DNA of 64,000 nt, taken from positions 734,419 through 798,418 of the forward strand of contig NZ_KB851200.1 of NCBI RefSeq assembly GCF_000368065.1, given 5' to 3'. The DNA is from Acinetobacter seifertii (GTDB lineage: Bacteria; Pseudomonadota; Gammaproteobacteria; Pseudomonadales; Moraxellaceae). Shown in pieces: positions 27,079 to 35,960 of this stretch (within the stretch, counting starts at the first letter, position 1; the number at the start of each line of letters is the position of its first letter). The notes beneath the pieces are model-generated. The model did not search any database, had not been told where the DNA came from, and saw only the letters and a list, made by a program, of their open reading frames with translations. Made by a program: the position numbers and the translations under genes.

Positions 27079-27514
27079 GAAAACAATGAAATGTCTGAAA
27101 TTCACTGTCTTTAATGAAGCCCATTTTTTCATAGAGGCGGTGAGATTCATGATTGTTCGTTTGAGTCTCTAGGCTAATACGTAAAGCATTTTCTTGTTTT
27201 GCAAATAAAATCGCTGTATCAATAAGCTGTTTTGCTGAACCCTGACGACGGAACATTGGAGTGACATATACGTCATCTAAGATGTAATAAGTTGAACAAG
27301 CAACTGAAGAAAAACCTAAATAGAGAAGGACAAAACCAGTGATTTTTTCATCTTTAATATGAATAAAAAATACGCTTTCTTTATTTTCAAAACGTTGTTT
27401 TAAAAAATGATGTGATTCATCAAGATTCGAAGATGCACCGTAAAATTGACGGTACTCATCAAATAGGACAGCAAGTTGTGTTAAATCTTCTTTGGTCGCT
27501 CGTCTTACAATCAT
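27071..27514 (-). CDS. GNAT-family N-acetyltransferase
   Basis: 147 residues with a single GNAT domain. The acetyl-CoA-binding motif is seen in DDVYVTPMFRRQGSAKQLIDTAILFAKQ (R-R-Q-G-S), followed by the LETQTNNHESHRLYEKMGF segment with the usual C-terminal Tyr. The substrate is unknown, and small amines or peptides are typical. ATG 27514 has a good AAGGAG site. A short TTTATG repeat lies just upstream at about 27530-27550. Confidence 0.82.
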   Translation of the reverse strand: MIVRRATKEDLTQLAVLFDEYRQFYGASSNLDESHHFLKQRFENKESVFFIHIKDEKITGFVLLYLGFSSVACSTYYILDDVYVTPMFRRQGSAKQLIDTAILFAKQENALRISLETQTNNHESHRLYEKMGFIKDSEFQTFHCFLK

Positions 27515-27617
27515 TAGGCGCTCCTTGTATTTATGTTTATGTTTATGTTTTTACAAAGAGAGCATAACTAAAAAAAAAGCCAATTGACGTTAAAAGTTGT
27601 TTAAAAATGCAACACTG

Positions 27618-27926
27618 TTAAGTGTTGTCACTTTCACCCAATAAGGCATTTAATTCTTCAAATAAATCTTCGTGGTCATCATCTTCATTTAAACTTGAAG
27701 GGTTCTGATTTAAGGAAGATGCTTTCGCTTTTCTCAGTTTTAATAATTGTTCCATATTAATGTTCTGATTTTCGATCGCAAAAGGAATAGATTTAGTTAA
27801 GACGACTTGTTTAAAGAACAGTCGCACTGCTTGGGCAGGGGTAATCCCCAATTGTTTAAAAACAGCAAAAGCCTGTTTTTTCTCTTGGGAGTCAAGTCGA
27901 ACCTGATAAACTTCTGTTTTTCGCAT
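27618..27926 (-). CDS. RelB/DinJ-type ribbon-helix-helix protein (orphan antitoxin-like)
   Basis: About 102 residues from Met 27926. The N-terminal part, TEVYQVRLDSQEKKQAFAVFKQLGITPAQAVRLFFKQVVLTKSIPF, fits the RelB/DinJ RHH family in its DNA-contacting strand and two helices. The C-terminal tail is acidic (DDDHEDLFEELNALLGE). RelB/DinJ antitoxins usually precede a RelE/YafQ toxin gene. None is encoded on either side here, so it may be a solitary antitoxin or a repurposed regulator. A hairpin (CAACACT/AGTGTTG, 27610-27627) covers its stop. Confidence 0.65.
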   Translation of the reverse strand: MRKTEVYQVRLDSQEKKQAFAVFKQLGITPAQAVRLFFKQVVLTKSIPFAIENQNINMEQLLKLRKAKASSLNQNPSSLNEDDDHEDLFEELNALLGESDNT

Positions 27927-28037
27927 GAATAACAAAACCAAATGATTTTTAATTTTTAGGGATTTATTTTAAACCATCGGAATGTAATTTCAATGTCTTT
28001 CAGCATAAAAAATAATCTTTTTGTCATTACGATATGA

Positions 28038-28946
28038 TTACAGTGTCAATTCAAAGCGAGAATTGAAAACCATTTCCTGTTTTGTGAGGGGGTCTATGAA
28101 AGAAATTTGCTTAGCTAATAGCTGTAACGGTTGAGAAAAATCATCATCAGTTTTATGTTGAACTACTGGGTAAAACGGATCATTTTTAATCGAAATTCCC
28201 AAATGGCTTAAATGCACACGGAGTTGATGTTGTTTTCCTGTAGTGGGTGTTAAACAGTATTTAGCCCAAGATTGGTTATGCTCGAGCAACTCAATTTTTG
28301 TTTCTGTATTGGTTTTGGTATGGGGAATAACGCACATTGTATAAAAAGGCGTACCTTTATCTAAATAGAGTTTTAAAGTCTGAGGAAATTTTAATTCAGC
28401 TTTATATTGAGCGATTGCATGATAAATCTTATGAACTTGACGATCTGCAAATAACTGTTGGTAAACCCCGCGTGACTGTGGCCGTTTGCAAAATAAAACG
28501 ACTCCCGCAGTTTCACGGTCTAATCGATGGATTGGGGTTAAAAACTCATTGCCCGTTTGTTTTTTTAATCTGACTAATAGCGTTTCTTGTACATATTGCC
28601 CTGTTGGACTAATGGTTAAAAAATGAGGTTTATCTACAACAAGCAAGTCATCATTTTCAAATAAAATTTGATGTTCAAACGGAACGTGGGCTTCATAAGC
28701 AAGAAAGCGATAATAAAAAATATGGGTGTTTGCTATATATGGGCTGTCTAATGTTAATTTTTCGCCATTTGCCGCGTAAATAAGCCCATCTTGAAAACGT
28801 TGTTGCCACTCAACTGTTTTTATATGAGGAAAATTTTCGCAGAGAAATTGATAGATTGTCTGAGCATTTGTTTGAGTCGGAAGATAGACTTGGCTTGCGC
28901 TTACGCCATCAATCATAGGTGGGAAAAATTCAATCGGACTAGACAT
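28038..28946 (-). CDS. RluA-family pseudouridine synthase
   Basis: 302 residues. The family signature HRLDRETAGVVLF (about residues 140-152) contains the catalytic Asp. Upstream is LLVVDKPHFLTISPTG, and downstream TGKQHQLRVHLSHLGISIKND is the conserved closing motif. The N-terminal ~90 residues differ from RluA and may be an added RNA-binding part. It probably modifies tRNA or 23S rRNA, and the exact site cannot be assigned. It is divergent from tsaE. Confidence 0.85.
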   Translation of the reverse strand: MSSPIEFFPPMIDGVSASQVYLPTQTNAQTIYQFLCENFPHIKTVEWQQRFQDGLIYAANGEKLTLDSPYIANTHIFYYRFLAYEAHVPFEHQILFENDDLLVVDKPHFLTISPTGQYVQETLLVRLKKQTGNEFLTPIHRLDRETAGVVLFCKRPQSRGVYQQLFADRQVHKIYHAIAQYKAELKFPQTLKLYLDKGTPFYTMCVIPHTKTNTETKIELLEHNQSWAKYCLTPTTGKQHQLRVHLSHLGISIKNDPFYPVVQHKTDDDFSQPLQLLAKQISFIDPLTKQEMVFNSRFELTL

Positions 28947-29065
28947 AAAACTGTGTCAATATTTAATAAATGTGGTGTAAAAAAAGCCATCGTTAAGGAC
29001 TTAAGTAGGCTTTAAAGCAGGGCAATGTTATCATATCGATTATTTTGAATCATGTTATGTGTGTT

Positions 29066-29539
29066 ATGTCGTATTCATTGAAAATTGTCTTAAATCATGA
29101 AGAAGATACCCAGCGTTTAGCTCAGGCATTGGCGCAGCATGTTCAGGCCGGTGTGATTTATTTGATTGGCGATTTGGGTGCCGGTAAAACGACATTAACC
29201 CGTTATTTTTTGCAGTCTTTAGGGCATAAAGGCTCGGTTAAAAGTCCTACCTATACACTTGTTGAACCATACAAAATCAATAATAAAGAAATTTTTCATT
29301 TTGACTTATATCGTTTGAATGACCCCTACGAACTTGAATTAATGGGAATTCGTGATTATTTAGACATTCAGGATGCACTATTTTTATTTGAGTGGCCATC
29401 GAAAGGTGGAGACGAAATACCGCAGGCAGATATTGTTATTGATATTCAAAAATCAGATGATGAACTCAATCGTTTCGTCACTTTAACTTTAACAACAGAG
29501 CATTTGTACCAGACTTTGCAGGAACAGCTTCATGACTGA
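29066..29539 (+). CDS. tsaE: tRNA threonylcarbamoyladenosine ATPase TsaE
   Basis: An ATPase partner of TsaB/TsaD in making the t6A modification at A37 of ANN-decoding tRNAs. The P-loop is GDLGAGKTTLTR, followed by SVKSPTYTLVEPY and the IFHFDLYRL segment typical of the family. I prefer ATG 29066 (MSYSLKIVL). TTG 29045 and ATG 29057 are longer options. It overlaps mutL by 8 bases, the start of a tsaE-mutL-miaA-hfq cluster as in many gammaproteobacteria. Confidence 0.9.
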   Translation: MSYSLKIVLNHEEDTQRLAQALAQHVQAGVIYLIGDLGAGKTTLTRYFLQSLGHKGSVKSPTYTLVEPYKINNKEIFHFDLYRLNDPYELELMGIRDYLDIQDALFLFEWPSKGGDEIPQADIVIDIQKSDDELNRFVTLTLTTEHLYQTLQEQLHD

Positions 29540-31487
29540 TGAAAAGCTAGCACAACGTCGTATTCATACATTAGACGCCGCGTTAGCCAACCAGATTGCT
29601 GCCGGGGAGGTAATTGAGCGTCCTTCATCGGTTGTAAAAGAATTATTAGAAAACTCAATTGATGCGGGTGCAACTGAACTGATTGTGCGGATTGCACAAG
29701 GCGGATCAACACTAATCGAGATCATTGACAATGGGCATGGAATATATTCTGATGATTTACCATTGGCAGTCATGCGTCATGCAACAAGTAAAATTAAAAC
29801 AGCAGAAGATTTACACGCAATCGTCAGTTTAGGTTTCCGTGGTGAAGCGCTTGCTTCTATTGCTGCGGTTTCACGATTAACTTTAACCAGTAGCCAAGAT
29901 GAAAGCGGAATTGGTCATCAGGTTGAAGTGAATGGTACAGCCTTTGACCACCAACAAGTACAAGCTGTGGCTGCACAAAAGGGCACTCATATTCGAGTTC
30001 AGGATTTATTTTTTAACGTTCCTGCTCGCCGTAAATTTTTAAAAAAGCCCACAACTGAATTTGGTCATATTGAAGAAATTGTACGTCGTCTGGCTTTAAC
30101 ACATTTTGATATACGTTTTGTACTCGAGCATAACGATAATATTCGGATTAATTTACCAATAGCCGATAGCGGTGAATTAAGATTTCAGCGTGTACAGCAA
30201 TTATTGGGTCAACAGTTTGTTCAAAATGCTTACTGGATAGATGCTGACAGTATCAACATGCGTTTGTCGGGTTGGTTAGGACATCCTTCAGATGCACGTG
30301 CTCAAGCAGACTTACAATATGTCTATGTAAATGGCCGAATTGTGAAAGATAAAACCATTTCACATGCTTTAAGAATGGCTTATGACGGTATTTTACATGG
30401 TCATCAGCATTCATCTTATTTACTTTTCTTAGAAGTTGATCCTGAAAATATTGATGTTAACGTTCATCCAACCAAACATGAGATTCGTTTTCTAAATCAA
30501 CGCGAAGTACATGAGTTTGTAAGACATTACGCTAAAGAAACCCTAGCACAATTTCAGACAGCGAGTGCTGATTTAGCCCAAGCTATGAAGGTGGACGATA
30601 CTCAGGCCTCATGGGTACAACCTCAGCCTAAATATCAAGAACAATTCACATTGCATCGTACAGAGCAAGCTGTTGATACAACACTAGACAAGCCGAGTAG
30701 TTATCAGCCGTCTACTGAACTTTTAACTGATTTTAATGACAGTCGTCCACAAGCTGTTCACTATGCAGAACAAACTCCAAAATATAATGGTTCTGCGCAG
30801 TTAAATAATGCCTTAAAGACTTACTTGGCTCCATTACGTGATCAACCTGCTGCCAATTTTTCAGTTGATGAAAATATTGAGCCTGTTGCTAAAGTCGATG
30901 AATTTCCATTAGGTATTGCCATTGCTCAGCTTCATGGAATTTATATTCTGGCGCAAAATACGGAAGGGTTGATTATTGTTGATATGCATGCAGCACATGA
31001 ACGTATTTTGCTGCAACAAATGAAAAATGCTTGGGATAAACCTGAGTTTTGGACGTCTCAACAGTTGCTTATACCTAAAGTGATCTCAATTAGTCGTATG
31101 CAAGCTGTGCGGGTCGAAGATTTAAAACCTCAGCTTGAACGCTTAGGATTAGAGATTGATCTGTATGGCGACGAGCAAGTGATTGTGCGTGGTGTGCCAG
31201 CTATCTTGCAAAAAGCGGATTTTGAAAATCTTATTCCAGAACTTCTAAATGATTTAGATCCAAATGATGAAGCACAAGGGTTATTGCAAAAGCGTGATGA
31301 ACTGTTAGCAGGTATGGCGTGTCATGGGGCAGTGAGAGCGCACAGACAACTCAGCCTTTCTGAGATGAATGCTTTGCTGCGCCAAATGGAACAAACTGAA
31401 TTTGCGAGTCAGTGTAATCATGGCCGTCCAACTTGGCGTGCATTTCCATTATCTCAACTAGATAAATTATTTGCTCGAGGAGAGTAG
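29532..31487 (+). CDS. mutL: DNA mismatch repair protein MutL
   Basis: Links MutS mismatch recognition to strand removal. The N-terminal GHKL ATPase has its signature motifs IAAGEVIERPSSVVKELLENSIDAGAT, DNGHGI, and GFRGEALASIAAVS. The C-terminal domain contains DMHAAHERILLQQ, which corresponds to the DQHA(X)2E(X)4E endonuclease motif but has Gln in the last position. ACHGAVRAH and QCNHGRPTW correspond to the accompanying zinc motifs. The 651 residues are a normal length. It is translated with tsaE through an 8-base overlap, and miaA follows after 6 bases. Confidence 0.95.
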   Translation: MTDEKLAQRRIHTLDAALANQIAAGEVIERPSSVVKELLENSIDAGATELIVRIAQGGSTLIEIIDNGHGIYSDDLPLAVMRHATSKIKTAEDLHAIVSLGFRGEALASIAAVSRLTLTSSQDESGIGHQVEVNGTAFDHQQVQAVAAQKGTHIRVQDLFFNVPARRKFLKKPTTEFGHIEEIVRRLALTHFDIRFVLEHNDNIRINLPIADSGELRFQRVQQLLGQQFVQNAYWIDADSINMRLSGWLGHPSDARAQADLQYVYVNGRIVKDKTISHALRMAYDGILHGHQHSSYLLFLEVDPENIDVNVHPTKHEIRFLNQREVHEFVRHYAKETLAQFQTASADLAQAMKVDDTQASWVQPQPKYQEQFTLHRTEQAVDTTLDKPSSYQPSTELLTDFNDSRPQAVHYAEQTPKYNGSAQLNNALKTYLAPLRDQPAANFSVDENIEPVAKVDEFPLGIAIAQLHGIYILAQNTEGLIIVDMHAAHERILLQQMKNAWDKPEFWTSQQLLIPKVISISRMQAVRVEDLKPQLERLGLEIDLYGDEQVIVRGVPAILQKADFENLIPELLNDLDPNDEAQGLLQKRDELLAGMACHGAVRAHRQLSLSEMNALLRQMEQTEFASQCNHGRPTWRAFPLSQLDKLFARGE

Positions 31488-31493
31488 TTTTAC

Positions 31494-32438
31494 ATGTCAA
31501 ATCAATTGCCCGTCATCAATTTAATGGGACCGACTGCAAGCGGAAAAACCGCTTTGGCATGTGAACTTTATGAGCGTGGAAATTTTGAGTTAATTTCAGT
31601 TGATTCTGCACTTGTTTATAAAGATATGGATATAGGTACAGCTAAACCCACTCGTGAAGAGCAGGAGCTATATCCACATCATTTGATTGATATTATTTCC
31701 CCACTTGAAGTTTATTCGGCCGCTCAGTTTGTTGAAGATGCATGTGCTTTAATTGATGAAATGCATTCGCGCGGTAAAACTCCTATTTTGGTAGGAGGAA
31801 CCATGTTGTATTTCAAGGCGCTCTTGGAAGGCTTATCAAGTAATTTACCAAGTGCTGATGCAAATGTTCGTGCAGCAATTGAAGAAAAAGCGGCAAATGA
31901 AGGTTGGGAAGCCGTTTATAATGATTTATTGCTAGTAGATCCGATTGCTGCTGGAAAATTTAAGATTTCTGATAAGCAAAGAATTATCCGAGCGCTTGAA
32001 GTTTATCGTATTACAGGTCAACCAATTACTAAATTGCAGGCTGAACAACCAAAAAATGTACCATATCGATACATATTTCATAACTATGCTTTGCTTCCAG
32101 ATCGGTTAGAATTACATCAACGCATTGAGCAAAGATTGAGCAAAATGTGGGGTATCGGTTTTTTGAGTGAAGTTGAGTCTCTAATTGAAAAATACGATTT
32201 AGATGAAAATTTACCCTCTATGCGTTCAGTTGGTTATCGACAAGCTCTAGAATTTCTATTAAAAAGTGATATGAGTCTCAAAAAAAAGCAGGAAATGGAG
32301 GATAAAGCCTTATTTGCAACACGACAACTTGCCAAACGTCAATATACGTGGTTACGTTCTTTGCAAGAAATACACGATTTTAAAACTTACTTGACGATAA
32401 AGCAGGCGAAAGAAGACTTGCGAAACTCTTATGGATAA
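31494..32438 (+). CDS. miaA: tRNA dimethylallyltransferase MiaA
   Basis: Transfers a dimethylallyl group to A37 of tRNAs that read codons starting with U. The P-loop [12 protein letters not shown] begins at residue 12. The substrate-binding segments [16 protein letters not shown] and [17 protein letters not shown] follow, and later [10 protein letters not shown] and [11 protein letters not shown]. 314 residues is the normal length. It follows mutL after 6 bases. hfq begins 94 bases after miaA ends, so it may have its own promoter. Confidence 0.95.
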   Translation: MSNQLPVINLMGPTASGKTALACELYERGNFELISVDSALVYKDMDIGTAKPTREEQELYPHHLIDIISPLEVYSAAQFVEDACALIDEMHSRGKTPILVGGTMLYFKALLEGLSSNLPSADANVRAAIEEKAANEGWEAVYNDLLLVDPIAAGKFKISDKQRIIRALEVYRITGQPITKLQAEQPKNVPYRYIFHNYALLPDRLELHQRIEQRLSKMWGIGFLSEVESLIEKYDLDENLPSMRSVGYRQALEFLLKSDMSLKKKQEMEDKALFATRQLAKRQYTWLRSLQEIHDFKTYLTIKQAKEDLRNSYG

Positions 32439-32532
32439 AGCAAAATTTGCACACTGTCTTTTTATAATTTTTAGTTGAAAAATAAAGATAGTTTTTTTGC
32501 GCTGATTTAAAAATTTTTTTTTGGAGTTAAAA

Positions 32533-33045
32533 ATGTCTAAAGGTCAAACTTTACAAGATCCGTTCTTAAATTCTCTCCGTAAAGAACGTATCCCAGTTTC
32601 TATTTTCCTTGTTAACGGTATTAAATTACAAGGTCATATTGAATCTTTTGACCAATATGTTGTTTTATTAAAAAATACTGTAAGTCAAATGGTTTACAAA
32701 CACGCTATTTCTACGGTTGTTCCAGCTCGTAACCCTCGTCCAGCAGGTGCACAAGGTGCAGGTTTCCCAGCTCAGGGTGGTAGTCAAGGTGGCTTCGGTG
32801 GTCAAGGTACTGGCTTTGGCGGCGGTCAAGGTGGCGGCTTCGGCGGTCAAGGTGGCTTCGGCGGTCAAGGTGGCTTCGGCGGTCAAGGTGGCGGCTTCGG
32901 CGGTCAAGGTGGCTTCGGCGGTCAAGGTGGCTTCGGTGGTCAAGCTGGTGGCTTCGGCGGTCAAGGCGGCTTCGGTGGACACCAAGGCGGTTTTGATGGC
33001 GATTCTAAATTTGAAGATGGTCAAGAAGACGAAAATAATCGTTAA
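32533..33045 (+). CDS. hfq: RNA chaperone Hfq with long glycine-rich tail
   Basis: Forms a ring that pairs small RNAs with mRNAs. The Sm core is intact (residues about 1-66): [36 protein letters not shown], and the Sm2 motif YKHAIST. The start is ATG 32533 behind GGAG. After residue 70 comes a low-complexity tail of roughly 75 residues built of GGFGGQ units, ending in an acidic stretch ([11 protein letters not shown]). At about 170 residues it is much longer than the roughly 100 of E. coli Hfq. A long Gly-rich tail is known in Acinetobacter and Moraxella. Confidence 0.95.
   Translation: MSKGQTLQDPFLNSLRKERIPVSIFLVNGIKLQGHIESFDQYVVLLKNTVSQMVYKHAISTVVPARNPRPAGAQGAGFPAQGGSQGGFGGQGTGFGGGQGGGFGGQGGFGGQGGFGGQGGGFGGQGGFGGQGGFGGQAGGFGGQGGFGGHQGGFDGDSKFEDGQEDENNR
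32790..32983 (+). repeat. GC-rich tandem repeat encoding GGFGGQ units in hfq
   Basis: Imperfect 15-18-bp units of the form GGTGGCTTCGGCGGTCAA are repeated about ten times in frame. The repeated codons are nearly identical, so copy number can change by slippage without frameshift. The segment is also much richer in GC than its surroundings. Confidence 0.85.
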
Positions 33046-33056
33046 TTGATTACCAT

Positions 33057-33090
33057 AAAAAAACCAGTCATAAACTGACTGGTTTTTTTA
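33057..33090 (+). terminator. Terminator of hfq
   Basis: The perfect stem AACCAGTCA/TGACTGGTT has a 5-nt loop, with A-run before and T-run after. Confidence 0.9.
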
Positions 33091-33176
33091 TGGCTTTAAA
33101 AATATAAAAGTAAATTAGCTAGCCTTCAGTTCATCTCATTTCTTCAAATTTCGGTTAATTAATTGGTTCTTTGCGA

Positions 33177-34034
33177 ATGATATTAATATTTGCTGCAGCA
33201 CTGTGCAGTGTTTTGGTTTCCGTGCTGCTAAAAAATTTAAAGAAAAAGGGATACCAGCCCATGCAGATGATTGCATGGAATTATGCTAGTGCAAGCTTGT
33301 TATGCTATTGGTGGTTTAAGCCAGATATACAGCATATATCTATACAGAACACGCCTTGGTGGCTAATTTTCGCATTAGGGATCATTCTACCGAGTATTTT
33401 TGTGTGTCTTGCAAAATCATTAGAATATGCTGGTATTGTCAAAACTGAAATCGCTCAGCGGCTATCTGTAGTACTTTCTTTGTTAGCAGCTTATTTCTTT
33501 TTTCATGAACAGTTTAGTTCTCTTAAATTATTAGGTATTGGTTTAGGAATTTTTGCTGTTATTTTAATCGTATTTGGACAGATAAATGGCACTTCAGGCC
33601 ATCAATCGAAAAAGGCAATTCTTGCGTTAATGAGTGTCTGGTTTGGTTATGCTGCTGTAGATGTCTTGTTAAAATACACGAGTAGTTTGGGGCTACAATT
33701 TACGTTAACTTTGAATCTGATTTTTATTACAGCCTTTGTATTATCAATAATTTATTTATTATTCCAAAAAAAGTCAGCATGGAATTTTAAAAATACTGTG
33801 GCTGGATTAATACTAGGTGTACTTAATTTTTCAAACATTGCCTTGTATGTTAAAGCACATATTTTACTTAAAGATTCACCAGCGATTGTCTTTGCAAGCA
33901 TGAATATTCTAGTGGTATTACTTGGGATAGTTTGTGGTGTAGTTTTATATAAAGAAAAATTAAAACTCCCAACGATTTTAGGAACGATTTTGGGAATAAG
34001 TGGATTGGTTTGTTTAGCCTTAGCTATGAAATAG
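33177..34034 (+). CDS. DMT/EamA-type transporter
   Basis: 285 residues from ATG 33177 (TTG 33171 would add two), with about ten hydrophobic helices in the drug/metabolite transporter pattern. The end of the first half has EIAQRLSVVLSLLAAYFFFHEQFSSLKLLGIGLGIFAVILIVFG, and the equivalent in the second half is SMNILVVLLGIVCGVVLYKEKLKLPTILGTILGISGLVC. This is an inner-membrane carrier. The substrate cannot be judged. Confidence 0.75.
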   Translation: MILIFAAALCSVLVSVLLKNLKKKGYQPMQMIAWNYASASLLCYWWFKPDIQHISIQNTPWWLIFALGIILPSIFVCLAKSLEYAGIVKTEIAQRLSVVLSLLAAYFFFHEQFSSLKLLGIGLGIFAVILIVFGQINGTSGHQSKKAILALMSVWFGYAAVDVLLKYTSSLGLQFTLTLNLIFITAFVLSIIYLLFQKKSAWNFKNTVAGLILGVLNFSNIALYVKAHILLKDSPAIVFASMNILVVLLGIVCGVVLYKEKLKLPTILGTILGISGLVCLALAMK

Positions 34035-34070
34035 GAGTTCAAAAGACAGTTCTTTTGAACTCTGCTAATC

Positions 34071-34724
34071 TTATAAATGTGTAAAAATAACTTCATCTGG
34101 CAGACGAGATTTTGGCAACTTCGCATTGAAATCATTTTCACTTCTATAGCCAAGTGAGACAATGACAGAGCTACGTAAGCCTTTTTCTTTTAAGCCAAAT
34201 TCTTCATTTAGAATATCTTCGTCGAAGCCACCCATAGGGGTTGCATCTATGCCTTCAAGACCAGCTGCAAAAAGTAGTTGTCCTAAAGCAATAAAAGTTT
34301 GGTTTTCCATCCAGCCAAATAAATTTTTTTGTTCATTGCGATAAAACTCAACGTAGCCATGACGTGTATCTTTTTGACCAAGTTTTGCTTTTTCATCTTT
34401 AAATCGACCGCTTAAATCATCTTGCTCAAGTAATTGATTTAAATATTCGGGTGAAATATCTGTTCTTGTACAAAATATAAGCGTATGTGATGACTCAAGA
34501 ACTTTAGGAGCATTATAGGCATATCGCCCTGTTAAGGCTTTAGCAATGCGTTCTTTAGCAGCAAGATTGTCAGCCACCAAGAAATGCCAAGGTTGAATAT
34601 TCACTGAAGAAGGGGTGAAGCGTAAAATTTCTAATAATTTATTGAGTTTTTCTTGAGGAATTTTTTTCTCAGGATCATACGCTTTTGTGGTGTAGCGACT
34701 TTTAACCGTATTTAGTAAATCCAT
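34071..34724 (-). CDS. nfsB: Oxygen-insensitive NAD(P)H nitroreductase NfsB-like
   Basis: A 217-residue FMN flavoprotein that reduces nitroaromatics and quinones by two-electron steps. It resembles E. coli NfsB over the whole length: STKAFD-like RYTTKAYDPEKK, PSSVNIQPWHFLVA, GLEGIDATPMGGFDEDILNEEFGLKEKG, and the C-terminal FNAKLPKSRLPDEV. ATG 34724 has a GGAG site. It is monocistronic. NfsB-type enzymes activate nitrofuran drugs, which is family knowledge. Confidence 0.88.
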   Translation of the reverse strand: MDLLNTVKSRYTTKAYDPEKKIPQEKLNKLLEILRFTPSSVNIQPWHFLVADNLAAKERIAKALTGRYAYNAPKVLESSHTLIFCTRTDISPEYLNQLLEQDDLSGRFKDEKAKLGQKDTRHGYVEFYRNEQKNLFGWMENQTFIALGQLLFAAGLEGIDATPMGGFDEDILNEEFGLKEKGLRSSVIVSLGYRSENDFNAKLPKSRLPDEVIFTHL

Positions 34725-34862
34725 ACTTACTCCATATCAATCTTATTACAATCGAAGTGTTCTAATCTTTGGCATGATACGCGATTTTGTAGGAAAACAT
34801 CTGCATTTTAATGTGATAAAGAAATATAATACTTATATAAATTTTTTAATAATTTATTGAAA

Positions 34863-35069
34863 ATGTTTGATTTAATGCCCAAAGATGCAAAGAGTAAGCT
34901 GCGAGAAATTAGAGTTGTTAAAGCCTTTATTATTCTTATATTTGTATTGAGTCTTCTTATTTTATATATTGATTATCACAATCATGCATATATAAGTTGG
35001 AAATTTATATTTATTGCTAGTATGTGTGTGATTTACGATTCTGATTTAAATAAAAAAATTAAAGAATTA
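34863..35069 (+). pseudogene. Small two-helix membrane protein, C-terminus cut by an IS5-type element
   Basis: ATG 34863 begins a short protein with two hydrophobic segments (VVKAFIILIFVLSLLILYI and YISWKFIFIASMCVIY) and a lysine-rich end. At 35069 it meets the IS. Without the IS and one TA it would read on for seven more residues (KVQIKSD) and stop at 35953, giving 76 residues in all. In the present genome it instead continues into the IS for 10 residues and stops at 35102. The helices are intact, so it may still work. The family is unknown. Confidence 0.6.
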
Positions 35070-35927
35070 GGGTGTGTTGACACTTTTAGCTTAAAAAAAT
35101 AGCGAAGTAGTAAAATCAAATCGCCAAACCCAATTTTACTATTCGCTATGCCTCGTACTATGCTGACAGATCAACACTGGCAAAAGTTGAAAGTTATTCT
35201 GCGTAATTTATCCATTCACCACAACTCAAATTTACGCAATTTTATTGAAGCTATTCTCTATAGAATTAGAACAGGCTGTCCGTGGCGAGATATTCCTTGC
35301 TGTTTTGGTCATTCAAACTCTATTTTCAAACGTTTTAATCGTTGGTCAAGCAGCGGTAAGTTTCTTAGATTATTCAAATTACTAGCCTCATGCCCCGATA
35401 TGGAGTGGATTTTTATTGATGGCTCTCATGTACGTGCTCATCAACATTCTGCCGGCATAGCGAATCAATCTATTTCTAAAAGTGTAGGAGGAAACTCCTC
35501 AAAAATACATTTGATTGTTGATGCACATGGCAATCCTATTGATTTCATGATTACCGATGGAACCACACATGATGTTAAAGTTGCACCTGATTTAATATCA
35601 ACATTAGATTTAAAAGAGACAAAAGTGGTATGTGCAGATAAAGGCTATGATTCAGAACCACTGCGTGAACAGATCAGGAAAACAGGGACTAAAGCGAATA
35701 TACCAAAGAAAACAAATAGCCAATCGAACAATGACCATATGGACTGGTATTTATATAAAATCAGGCATTTAGTTGAAAATATGTTTTGTAGATTAAAGCA
35801 ATTTAGAGGAATAGCTACTCGATATGACAAGCTCAAAAGAAATTATCAAAGTTCTGTTGCTTTAGCATGTATATTTTTATGGCTACCTTTATAGGGTTAA
35901 TTATGAACAGTAAATGTCAACAAACCC
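35070..35927 (+). mobile_element. IS5-family insertion sequence (858 bp)
   Basis: Short imperfect inverted ends (GGGTGTGTTGACA at the left; the complement of the right end is GGGTTTGTTGACA) are flanked by TA on both sides (35068-35069 and 35928-35929). A 2-bp TA target and a single transposase ORF fit the IS5 family, IS427-like group. Removing it restores the small membrane gene frame. Confidence 0.85.
35148..35894 (+). CDS. IS5-family (IS427-like) transposase
   Basis: 248 residues in a single frame. Related elements usually need a frameshift in the middle. The N-terminal DUF4096-like region has LTDQHWQKLKVIL and RTGCPWRDIP. The DDE core has WIFIDGSHVRAHQHSAG (D), VVCADKGYDSEPLR (D) and RHLVENMFCRLKQFRGIATRYDK (E). 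Confidence 0.88.
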   Translation: MPRTMLTDQHWQKLKVILRNLSIHHNSNLRNFIEAILYRIRTGCPWRDIPCCFGHSNSIFKRFNRWSSSGKFLRLFKLLASCPDMEWIFIDGSHVRAHQHSAGIANQSISKSVGGNSSKIHLIVDAHGNPIDFMITDGTTHDVKVAPDLISTLDLKETKVVCADKGYDSEPLREQIRKTGTKANIPKKTNSQSNNDHMDWYLYKIRHLVENMFCRLKQFRGIATRYDKLKRNYQSSVALACIFLWLPL

Positions 35928-35960
35928 TAAAAGTTCAAATAAAAAGTGACTAATTTCTAA

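Noticed and set aside
27530..27551. TTTATG repeat as a phase-variation tract
   Set aside because: There are only three to four copies, and it lies outside the coding frame and away from a clear promoter spacer.
32668..33024. 118-residue Thr/Ala/Glu-rich ORF on the minus strand of hfq, and a second one in another plus frame
   Set aside because: They are shadow frames of the hfq repeat. The low-complexity translation comes from the repeat itself.
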